Below, piece after piece: positions 9,218 through 15,992 of a stretch of DNA of 64,000 nucleotides. Numbering within the stretch: the first letter of the stretch is position 1; each line of letters starts with the position of its first letter. Both the position numbers and the translations under genes were made by a program. Source of the DNA: Lewinella sp. 4G2 (GTDB lineage: Bacteria > Bacteroidota > Bacteroidia > Chitinophagales > Saprospiraceae); the NCBI RefSeq assembly GCF_001625015.1, contig NZ_LVWJ02000011.1, positions 312,501-376,500 on the forward strand, written 5' to 3'. Under the pieces are notes generated by a model. It was not told where the DNA came from. It ran no database searches and saw only the letters and a list, made by a program, of their open reading frames with translations.

Positions 9218-10129
9218 TCACGCTACCTCAAAACCCCGCGCCGCTTCCAAAACCGCAAACCAGTCCTGCCGGTCCAAATCAATTGCCAGGGCAGACTTAG
9301 CTTCGATCAAGCGCTCCGCTTTGGTGGTGCCGACTACGGGGACGAGGCCAGCCGGATGCTTCAGTAGCCAGGCCAGCAGGATGACGTTCTCCGATACGCC
9401 GTACTTCTCGCCCAGGGTCTTGACCATATCGCGAAGACGGAGCACATTGGTGCCTTCCCCTTTGAAGTAGGCATTACCGCCAATGGGGCTCCAGATCATG
9501 GGTTTAACTTGCTTCCGCAGTAACTCATCAAAGGTGCCATCGAATAATAGGTCCGGGTGCAAAGGATTACACTCCACCTGGTTCGTGACGAGTGGAAAAC
9601 AATCATTGATCAGGTCAAACTGCGCCGTCGTGAAATTGCTCACGCCGAAGTGGCGGACCTTTCCCGCGTCCTTCAGCTCCTGAAAGGCTTCTCCAACTTC
9701 GGCCGGATCCATGAGTGGATCGGGGCGGTGGATCAGGAAGAGGTCCAGGTAGTCCGTCCGCAAATTTTGGAGGGATCGTTCCGCGCTCTCGATGATGTAG
9801 GTTTTGCTCGTGTCGTAGCTCTTGATACGGTTTTCCGGCCGGCGGTGGGTCGTCATCCGAATGCCACACTTTGAGACAAGCTGGATCTGCTGGCGCACGC
9901 CGGGACTGAGTTCGGAAAGCGCTTCCCCGAAATCCGATTCGTTGGAGTAGTGCCCGTAGATATCCGCGTGGTCGAAGGTCGTGATGCCGTTTTCGAGGCA
10001 GGTCATGATGAGTTCCGCCATTTGGTGGGCGGAGTGTTCAGCGCCCCATTCTCCCCAGGTCATGGTTCCGGCGACGATGCGGGAGATGATAGGGCCGGCG
10101 GGGGCGAGTTGGATCTGGTCAGCGTGCAT
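9218..10129 (-). CDS. aldo/keto reductase (YdhF-like)
   Basis: A cytoplasmic NADPH-dependent oxidoreductase with a TIM-barrel fold. Starting from the ATG at 10129 (303 residues), the catalytic tetrad fits D53 and Y58 (FDHADIYGHY), K87 (LVSKCG) and H134 (FLIHRPDP). SNFTTAQF and the C-terminal VVGTTKAERL region match cofactor-binding loops. The frame is open to 10270, but those residues are not family-like and would cover the divergent promoter region. The closest family memory is E. coli YdhF. The substrate is unknown. It is divergent from the TMEM220-like gene. Confidence 0.92.
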   Translation of the reverse strand: MHADQIQLAPAGPIISRIVAGTMTWGEWGAEHSAHQMAELIMTCLENGITTFDHADIYGHYSNESDFGEALSELSPGVRQQIQLVSKCGIRMTTHRRPENRIKSYDTSKTYIIESAERSLQNLRTDYLDLFLIHRPDPLMDPAEVGEAFQELKDAGKVRHFGVSNFTTAQFDLINDCFPLVTNQVECNPLHPDLLFDGTFDELLRKQVKPMIWSPIGGNAYFKGEGTNVLRLRDMVKTLGEKYGVSENVILLAWLLKHPAGLVPVVGTTKAERLIEAKSALAIDLDRQDWFAVLEAARGFEVA

Positions 10130-10135
10130 AGGTTG

Positions 10136-10165
10136 GCAAGATAGACAGCCCACGGATTCCTGCAA
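10136..10165 (-). promoter_or_regulatory. possible promoter of the aldo/keto reductase gene
   Basis: On the minus strand, TTG (10165-10163) and TATCTTGC (10143-10136) are separated by 19 bases, immediately upstream of the ATG at 10129. The -7 box matches TAnnTT, with the last two bases swapped relative to the TAnnTTTG consensus. Confidence 0.35.
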
Positions 10166-10213
10166 CGGATTTGCCATCGCAATACCGATATTGTTGCCCC
10201 AATCAGCCAACCC

Positions 10214-10603
10214 ATGAAATACTTCTCCCTTGCCATTGCCGTTCTCTTCAGTCTCGCAGCCTACTGGCAACTGAACGACCCGGACCCCGGGCAGTGGGTA
10301 GCCGTCTACGGCATGGTGGCTTACGTTTCCGTTCGCTACTTTTTTGGTGGATTGCGGCCCATCGTAGCCTTGTTACCGGCCGTGGCCATCTTCGTTTGGT
10401 GGTGTACCTACATCCCTGCCTTCGCCGATTGGGTAAGCCAGGGGATGCCCACCATCACCGGTTCAATGAAGGCGGAGAACGAATACATCGAGTTGACGCG
10501 AGAATTTTTGGGTCTATTACTGGCTTGGGTTGCACTAGCCACCTACGCTTATCTTTCTCGTCCGGGACGCACCAAGGATGCCTCCCTGCTCGACGCAGCC
10601 TGA
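10214..10603 (+). CDS. TMEM220-family small membrane protein
   Basis: 129 residues with about four predicted membrane helices. The N-terminal helix runs into the QLNDPDPGQWVAVY motif characteristic of the TMEM220 family. The function of the family is unknown. The stop codon is 51 bases before the PAP2 gene, and the gap is an inverted repeat, so the two genes are probably co-transcribed. Confidence 0.85.
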   Translation: MKYFSLAIAVLFSLAAYWQLNDPDPGQWVAVYGMVAYVSVRYFFGGLRPIVALLPAVAIFVWWCTYIPAFADWVSQGMPTITGSMKAENEYIELTREFLGLLLAWVALATYAYLSRPGRTKDASLLDAA

Positions 10604-10654
10604 GGGGAACACCGGCCGGCGGCACCGCGTTAGCCCAGTAAATCAACGTTCCCC
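10604..10654 (+). promoter_or_regulatory. inverted repeat abutting the PAP2 start codon
   Basis: GGGGAAC (10604-10610, at the stop codon of the upstream gene) pairs with GTTCCCC (10648-10654), which ends directly against the ATG at 10655. The interior contains the self-complementary CCGGCCGG. The fold would enclose the leader of the PAP2 gene and could affect its translation. Confidence 0.4.
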
Positions 10655-11359
10655 ATGCCCAGTAGAACCGAAGAACTTCGCCCGGTGATCAAACGCGACG
10701 ATCGCCTGCTCCTGAAAGTCGTCATCGGTTTATTCCTCACCTACGCCATCCTGGCCATCATCGTCGTTTCCGCTGGCCTGGACCGCTGGACGACGCTCGA
10801 CCGAACCTTTACGCTCGCCCTACAACGAGCTTCCTCCCCCACTATGGACGCCATCATGGAGTTCATCAGTTGGTGGGCATCCGTCCCCGGTGCCTGCATC
10901 GTGATCCTCGGTATGGGCTTACTCTTCGCCCTCCGCAAGCGATGGGTTGAAGTAGGGTTTATGTTCCTTCCGTTGCTAGTCGTCCCCATTGTTTCGGTCG
11001 TTAAGCGCCTCTTCAATCGGGCCCGCCCCACGGCGGATACCGTCCGGGTAATCCGTGATTTCAACCACGAGAGTTTTCCCAGTGGCCACGTCGTTTTCTA
11101 CGTCGTCCTGTTCGGCTTGGTGACCTATTTGCTATACCGCCACTGGCGCATCTCCAACTGGCTGCGTTTCCCCATCATCGCTTTCAGCATCTTCCTCATC
11201 GCTACGGTGCCCTTTTCCCGGATGTACCTCGGTGCCCACTGGTTCACGGACGTTACGGCGGGTTTTGTGCTGGGGGCGATGCTGCTGATTGGGTTGGTGG
11301 TTTGGTATAATCGAGTTTTGCGGAATAGGAATAAGGGCGCTGCCGCGGGTGCGGTGTGA
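10655..11359 (+). CDS. PAP2-family membrane phosphatase
   Basis: A 234-residue integral membrane enzyme of the PAP2/vanadium haloperoxidase superfamily, which dephosphorylates lipid phosphates such as phosphatidic acid, PGP or undecaprenyl diphosphate. All three signature motifs are present: K118-x6-RP125 (KRLFNRARP), PSGH at 142-145, and SRMYLGAHWFTD at 188-199 with catalytic H195 and D199. About six membrane helices frame these motifs, so the active site should face the periplasm. The last codons (NKGAAAGAV) are a copy of the dispersed 17-mer, beyond the conserved domain. Which lipid it uses is not readable. Confidence 0.92.
   Translation: MPSRTEELRPVIKRDDRLLLKVVIGLFLTYAILAIIVVSAGLDRWTTLDRTFTLALQRASSPTMDAIMEFISWWASVPGACIVILGMGLLFALRKRWVEVGFMFLPLLVVPIVSVVKRLFNRARPTADTVRVIRDFNHESFPSGHVVFYVVLFGLVTYLLYRHWRISNWLRFPIIAFSIFLIATVPFSRMYLGAHWFTDVTAGFVLGAMLLIGLVVWYNRVLRNRNKGAAAGAV
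11336..11352 (+). repeat. dispersed 17-mer copy at the 3' end of the PAP2 gene
   Basis: GGCGCTGCCGCGGGTGC forms the last codons of PAP2 (GAAAG). The sequence in front (GGAATAAG) resembles that in front of the intergenic copy at 15799. Confidence 0.8.
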
Positions 11360-11376
11360 AGGGGGGGGTACTGTAC

Positions 11377-11562
11377 CTCGTCGGACGAATTCCGCGAAGC
11401 GGTTCGTCCGACGAGTGAAATACGCTGACATTGTAGTCCCCTGCATCCGAATGCAATTGTGAAAGCATTTGGGATTCATGAATTTAAACCATAGTGCTTT
11501 CCACTCGTCAGACGAAAATTTGCCTGCGCTATCGCTTGAGGCAAATTGATTCGTCGGACGAG
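11377..11562. repeat. BIME-like pair of palindromes
   Basis: CTCGTCGGACGAA (11377-11389) and TTCGTCCGACGAG (11403-11415) form a perfect 13-bp stem whose inner part folds again as CCGC-GAA-GCGG. A related hairpin has arms at 11504-11516 and 11550-11562, inside which AATTTGCC pairs with GGCAAATT. Together they occupy much of the 332-base gap before alaS, which has no ORF I can support. Confidence 0.75.
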
Positions 11563-11607
11563 GTTTTGCCGGGCGACCACCCCCGCTCTTCCATCCCCAG
11601 AAACCTC

Positions 11608-11624
11608 GCACCTGCGTCAGCGCC
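11608..11624 (-). repeat. dispersed 17-mer copy, intergenic
   Basis: GGCGCTGACGCAGGTGC on the minus strand, 22 bases upstream of the alaS -33 element. Confidence 0.75.
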
Positions 11625-11645
11625 CAAATAATCCACGAAAACCAG

Positions 11646-11673
11646 TTGGCTAGCGCAACCTTACGTAGCTTTG
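11646..11673 (+). promoter_or_regulatory. alaS promoter
   Basis: TTG (11646-11648), 17 bases, then TAGCTTTG (11666-11673): an exact match to the Bacteroidota housekeeping promoter TTG-N17-TAnnTTTG. Transcription would begin near 11680, leaving a leader of only about a dozen bases before the ATG at 11692. It also rules out the in-frame TTG at 11671 as the start. Confidence 0.7.
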
Positions 11674-11691
11674 CTCGCCCAATTGAAAAGT

Positions 11692-14328
11692 ATGAAGACT
11701 TCCGCCCAGATTCGCCAGGATTTCCTGGACTTTTTCCGCAGCAAAGAACACAAGATCGTGCCCTCCGCACCCATCGTGAATAAGGACGACCCGAGCCTGA
11801 TGTTTACCAACGCGGGGATGAACCAATTCAAGGATTTCTTCCTGGGTGATAAGACCCCGGACCGGCGGCGGATCGCCGATACGCAGAAGTGTATGCGCGT
11901 CTCCGGCAAGCACAATGACTTGGAGGACGTGGGCCGCGACGGTACCCACCACACCATGTTCGAGATGCTGGGCAACTGGTCGATTGGCGACTATTTCAAG
12001 CCCGAAGCAATTGCCTGGAGCTTTGAATTCCTGACCGAAAAAATGGGTATCGACCCGGAACGTCTCTACGCCACCGTCTTCGAAGGCGCCCCCGACGAAG
12101 GCGTGCCCCGCGACGACGAAGCGGACGCCGAGTGGCGCAAAGTGCTGCCCGCCAGCCGCATCCTTGAAGGGAATAAAAAAGATAACTTTTGGGAGATGGG
12201 CGACACCGGCCCCTGCGGCCCGTGTACCGAGATCCACTACGACATGCGCCCCGCCGAAGAACGGCTGAAGGTGAATGGCGCCGACCTCGTCAACGTCGAC
12301 GACTCCGGCGTGGTGGAGATCTGGAACAACGTTTTCATCCAGTTCAACCGCAAGGCCGACGGCAGTCTCGAAAACCTGCCCGAACAGCACGTCGATACCG
12401 GAATGGGTTTCGAACGCCTCTGCATGGTGATGCAGGATAAGGAAGCCACCTACGATACGGACGTCTTTACGCCCATCATCGCCGAGATCGAGCGCCTGAC
12501 CGGCCACACCTACGGAGGTTCTTACGCCGCCGACGCCAAGGCCGACATGGCCACCCGCGTGATCGCCGATCACCTCCGCGCCGTGGCCTTCACCATTGCC
12601 GACGGACAGCTACCTGGCTCCGGTGGGGCGGGTTACGTCGTGCGCCGGATTTTGCGCCGGGCCGTTCGTTACGCCTACTCCTTCCTGGACCAGAAGGACC
12701 CCTTCATCAACAAATTGATGCCCGTGCTCGTGCGGGAAATGGGCGACGCCTTCCCCGAACTCAAGCAACAGGAAGGGCAGATCACGAAGATCATTGAGAG
12801 CGAGGAGAAATCCTTCCTCAACACGCTGGAAAATGGACTCACGCGCTTCGCCGGGCTGGAAGTGAAGAACGGCAAGATCAGCGGTAAGGACGCCTTTGAA
12901 CTGTACGACACCTTCGGCTTCCCGATCGATCTCACCCAACTCCTCGCTACGGAAGCGGGCCACGAGGTGGACATCGAAGGCTTCGAAGCCGGCCTCGCCG
13001 CCCAGAAAGCCCGGGGCCGCGCCGACGCCGCCAAAGTGGTGGGGGACTGGACGGTGCTCTCCGACGAAGACTCAACCTTCATCGGTTACGACTACCTCTC
13101 CGACGCCGGCGCCCGCATCACCAAGTACCGGACGGTGGAAGTCAAAAAGAAACCGCAGTACCAAGTGGTCCTGGACCGCACCCCCTTCTACGGTGAAAGC
13201 GGTGGGCAGGCCGGGGATACGGGCAGTATCCGCGTGGGTGATGAGACGATCTACGTCGTCGATACCCAGAAGGAAAATGACCTGACCGTCCACACCGTCA
13301 ACAAATTACCGGAGGACCCAACGGCCGACGTCATCACCCAGGTGGACGAACGGAAGCGTCAGGCGACCAGCGCTAACCACACGGCGGCCCACCTCATTCA
13401 CGCGGCACTACACCAGGTGCTGGGTAGCCACGCCATCCAGAAGGGGCAGGACGTACAGGCCAAACGAATGCGCTTCGATTTCAGCCACTACGAAGCGATG
13501 ACGGCCGAGGAGGTCGCCCAAACGGAAAAATTGGTCAACGAAAAAATCCGCCAAAACATCGCGCTGCTGGAGCAACGGGACGTCCCCATCGCCGAGGCCA
13601 AAAACTCCGGCGCGATGATGCTCTTCGGCGAGAAGTACGGCGATGCGGTGCGGATCATCACTTTTGATCCTGACTTCAGCTCGGAGTTGTGTGGGGGTAC
13701 CCACGTCCGCCATACCGGCGAACTGGGTTTCTGTAAGATCACCGCCGAATCCGGGGTTGCCGCGGGCGTCCGCCGCATTGAGGCCGTTACCGGTGAAGGG
13801 GCGACGGCTTACGTCAACGAGCGGCTCGCGACCTTGGCGGAGATCCGGGGTTTGGTGAAAGGTTCCAGCAACCCAGTGAAATCCGTAGCCGATCTGCAGG
13901 AGGAGAACCGCCAATTGAAAAAGGAGATCGACAAGATGCAGGCCGCCGCGGCGGGAGACATCAAAGGTGACCTCCAGAAGGCTTTTGCGGAAGTCAACGG
14001 CATCAACTTCGTAGCCGCCAAGGTGGCGCTGACGGACAAAGCCGCCATCAAAAACCTCGCCTTCCAACTGACGGGAGAGCAGCATAATTCTATCGTCCTC
14101 CTGGCCAGCGAGAAGGAAGGTAAGCCATCATTAGCCCTCGCCTTAAGCAAAGATCTCGCAGATAAAGGAGCGTACAACGCCGGCAAGATGATCCGGGGCA
14201 TCGCCAAGCACATCCGTGGCGGTGGAGGCGGCCAACCCTTCTACGCCGAAGCCGGTGGCGCCGATGCCTCGGGAATCGATGCGGCCCTTGAGGCAGCCCG
14301 CGAAGCCGTAGCGAACCCGAGCAAATAA
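11692..14328 (+). CDS. alaS: alanine--tRNA ligase
   Basis: A full-length 878-residue AlaRS (E. coli enzyme 876). The class II aminoacylation core comes first (FFRSKEHKIVPSAP, then FTNAGMNQFKD), followed by the editing domain with the HTAAHLIHAAL metal site and SSELCGGTHVRHTGELG. The C-Ala/DHHA1 part ends in RGGGGGQPFYAEAGG. The enzyme charges tRNA-Ala and clears mischarged Ser and Gly. The ATG at 11692 is chosen because an in-frame TTG at 11671 lies within the promoter. It is monocistronic by position, with repeat-filled gaps on both sides. Confidence 0.98.
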   Translation: MKTSAQIRQDFLDFFRSKEHKIVPSAPIVNKDDPSLMFTNAGMNQFKDFFLGDKTPDRRRIADTQKCMRVSGKHNDLEDVGRDGTHHTMFEMLGNWSIGDYFKPEAIAWSFEFLTEKMGIDPERLYATVFEGAPDEGVPRDDEADAEWRKVLPASRILEGNKKDNFWEMGDTGPCGPCTEIHYDMRPAEERLKVNGADLVNVDDSGVVEIWNNVFIQFNRKADGSLENLPEQHVDTGMGFERLCMVMQDKEATYDTDVFTPIIAEIERLTGHTYGGSYAADAKADMATRVIADHLRAVAFTIADGQLPGSGGAGYVVRRILRRAVRYAYSFLDQKDPFINKLMPVLVREMGDAFPELKQQEGQITKIIESEEKSFLNTLENGLTRFAGLEVKNGKISGKDAFELYDTFGFPIDLTQLLATEAGHEVDIEGFEAGLAAQKARGRADAAKVVGDWTVLSDEDSTFIGYDYLSDAGARITKYRTVEVKKKPQYQVVLDRTPFYGESGGQAGDTGSIRVGDETIYVVDTQKENDLTVHTVNKLPEDPTADVITQVDERKRQATSANHTAAHLIHAALHQVLGSHAIQKGQDVQAKRMRFDFSHYEAMTAEEVAQTEKLVNEKIRQNIALLEQRDVPIAEAKNSGAMMLFGEKYGDAVRIITFDPDFSSELCGGTHVRHTGELGFCKITAESGVAAGVRRIEAVTGEGATAYVNERLATLAEIRGLVKGSSNPVKSVADLQEENRQLKKEIDKMQAAAAGDIKGDLQKAFAEVNGINFVAAKVALTDKAAIKNLAFQLTGEQHNSIVLLASEKEGKPSLALALSKDLADKGAYNAGKMIRGIAKHIRGGGGGQPFYAEAGGADASGIDAALEAAREAVANPSK

Positions 14329-14334
14329 TGCGTC

Positions 14335-14447
14335 GGACCCTGAAGGGGCCCCCGTAGCCCAGCGTCCCAAGGCCAAATAAATGTACTGGACTCTGAAGGA
14401 GTCCCCCGTAGCCCAGCGTCCCAAGGCGAAAGGCCGACGACGCTGGG
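14335..14447. repeat. two-copy hairpin repeat between alaS and the SCP2-like gene
   Basis: A 39-40 bp unit ending in GTAGCCCAGCGTCCCAAGGC occurs at 14335-14373 and 14388-14427. The second copy begins with a perfect GGACTC-TGAAG-GAGTCC hairpin; the first has one mismatch. CCCAGCGTC (14413-14421) also pairs with GACGCTGGG (14439-14447). It may act as the alaS terminator or as a REP-like element. Confidence 0.65.
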
Positions 14448-14503
14448 TTTCCCCACCAAGCGAATTTTCGCTACCTTGCCCACCAACCAAAAATTCCCCC
14501 ACC

Positions 14504-14803
14504 ATGACCTTCGAAGAATTCAAAGCCGGCGTAGAAAAAGCGGGCGCCAAAGCACCTAACCTCGGCAAATCCCTCAAACTCAACCTCGACGAAGGGACCA
14601 TCCACATCGACATGACGGGCGACAATGGTGCCGTCGTAACCGAGGAGGATAAGGAAGCCGATACCGTTGTTACCACCAACGTCGACACCCTCGACCAACT
14701 CCGCACTGGACAGCTTAACCCCATGATGGCGATGATGGGAGGTAAGGTGAAGATCAAGGGCGATATGGGCTTGGCGATGAAATTGCAGGGGTTGCTTAGT
14801 TAG
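14504..14803 (+). CDS. SCP2 sterol-transfer-like domain protein
   Basis: A 99-residue stand-alone SCP2-like domain, a small alpha/beta fold with a hydrophobic tunnel for acyl chains or other lipids. Recognisable features are KLNLDEGTIHIDMTG in the beta-sheet and the C-terminal GQLNPMMAMMGGKVKIKGDM, whose KIKGD turn is the family signature. It is likely a cytoplasmic lipid carrier, with no obvious partner gene. A TACCTTGC box at 14472-14479 may be its -7 element. Confidence 0.85.
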   Translation: MTFEEFKAGVEKAGAKAPNLGKSLKLNLDEGTIHIDMTGDNGAVVTEEDKEADTVVTTNVDTLDQLRTGQLNPMMAMMGGKVKIKGDMGLAMKLQGLLS

Positions 14804-14911
14804 TATCGAGTTGCGAGAGACAAGTATCGAGTTACGAGTGGCAAGTATCGAGTTACGAGTGTCGCAACTTGCAACTCGCTACTTGATACTCGCAACTCGT
14901 TACTCGCAACT
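14804..14911. repeat. convergent tandem repeats forming a large hairpin
   Basis: Three direct copies of a 21-bp unit TATCGAGTTRCGAGWGRCAAG are followed by inverted versions of the same words (CTTGCAACTCGCTACTTGATACTCGCAACTC and so on). The tract fills the entire gap between two convergent stop codons and can fold from either strand, so it may serve as a bidirectional terminator. Confidence 0.7.
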
Positions 14912-15694
14912 CTACACCCGTTCATATTTCGCCCGCACGAACATAAAAATCCCGTAGGCGAGCAGCCCCGTCCCTACAACCGCGAGGACGGCGTTGCCCC
15001 ATCCGTCGCCCAGGTATTCGAGGGCGCCCTGGATGCCACGGAACTCTCCGGCGTCATTCTGCATGGCGGCCTGGTAGAGGAAATAGGCGATGATTCCGTA
15101 AACGATGGATCGGGCCACGAGACCGATGCGGCCCGTGGTGCGGAAAGCCTCTTCCGTTTCGTCGGAGAGTTGTTGGTCTTTTACGCCTTCCATGTGCTTA
15201 TCCGCGACGCCGCGGTACACCTGGTAGATGGCTACGCCCACCATGATGGCGGCGATGGCGTAGACGGCGAATTGCCCCCAGCTGTATTCGAGAATTTTGG
15301 CGATCATGGTTTCCTTCCCCCCGGTGCTACCGCCGCCGGCGAAAGCCTCCTTGAAGGCAAAGACGGCCAGCACGCCGTAAGCCGTTCCGCTCACGGCCCA
15401 CCCCACTCGTTTTACGCTTCCCGAGGCATCGTGCCCTTCATTTTCCGTGTCCTTCACGGCGGTGTACCAGCGGTAGCTACAATAGCAAAGCAGCCCCAGC
15501 CCGATGGCCGTCAGCAGGATCTGCCCGGCCGGGTTATTTCCTAACCAGGCGATGACGTCCTTGGGGCCGGTGGCACCCCGCGAGATCCCGATCAGGGTAG
15601 CCACGGCGAAGAAGCCAATTAGTGAGTACACGACGCCCTTGGCCGTATAGCCCCATTCGAATAAGGTTTGTTGTTTACTTTTTGATAGTCCCAT
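14912..15694 (-). CDS. DUF1206 membrane protein
   Basis: 260 residues with about six membrane helices arranged as three similar pairs. Each pair contains a motif like RxGYxxKGVVY: WGYTAKGVVYSLIG, GWAVSGTAYGVLA and GLVARSIVYGIIAYF. This triplication is the hallmark of DUF1206. The family function is unknown. It is converging with the SCP2-like gene and monocistronic. Confidence 0.88.
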   Translation of the reverse strand: MGLSKSKQQTLFEWGYTAKGVVYSLIGFFAVATLIGISRGATGPKDVIAWLGNNPAGQILLTAIGLGLLCYCSYRWYTAVKDTENEGHDASGSVKRVGWAVSGTAYGVLAVFAFKEAFAGGGSTGGKETMIAKILEYSWGQFAVYAIAAIMVGVAIYQVYRGVADKHMEGVKDQQLSDETEEAFRTTGRIGLVARSIVYGIIAYFLYQAAMQNDAGEFRGIQGALEYLGDGWGNAVLAVVGTGLLAYGIFMFVRAKYERV

Positions 15695-15798
15695 GCTGGA
15701 TGCTTTTTAAATAAAGCACGATTCCCGCCCCACTAGTTCGTTTCGGGGCTTACGCGTGCGGGCCATTCCTCCAATTTTGGGATTATATAGAGGAATAG

Positions 15799-15816
15799 GG
15801 CGCTGCCGCGGGTGCC
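15799..15816 (+). repeat. dispersed 17-mer copy, intergenic
   Basis: GGCGCTGCCGCGGGTGCC in the roughly 300-base gap between the DUF1206 start and the next gene. The rest of that gap shows only a possible TACCTTAA box at 15965-15972 upstream of the next gene. Confidence 0.75.
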
Positions 15817-15992
15817 AGGTTAAGGGGCAAGAAATCAGGGCGGGGCTCATCCGAAGGACCGACAGGCTTATTTTCGGACCGAAAATCCACAAAATACTGG
15901 CCGGCCGACAGCAAGATTGAAAGCAAAAGGAGGATTAGTGCGTTAGACATCCACGCCAGCTTGCTACCTTAAGCCTTACAACACTGCGGACC

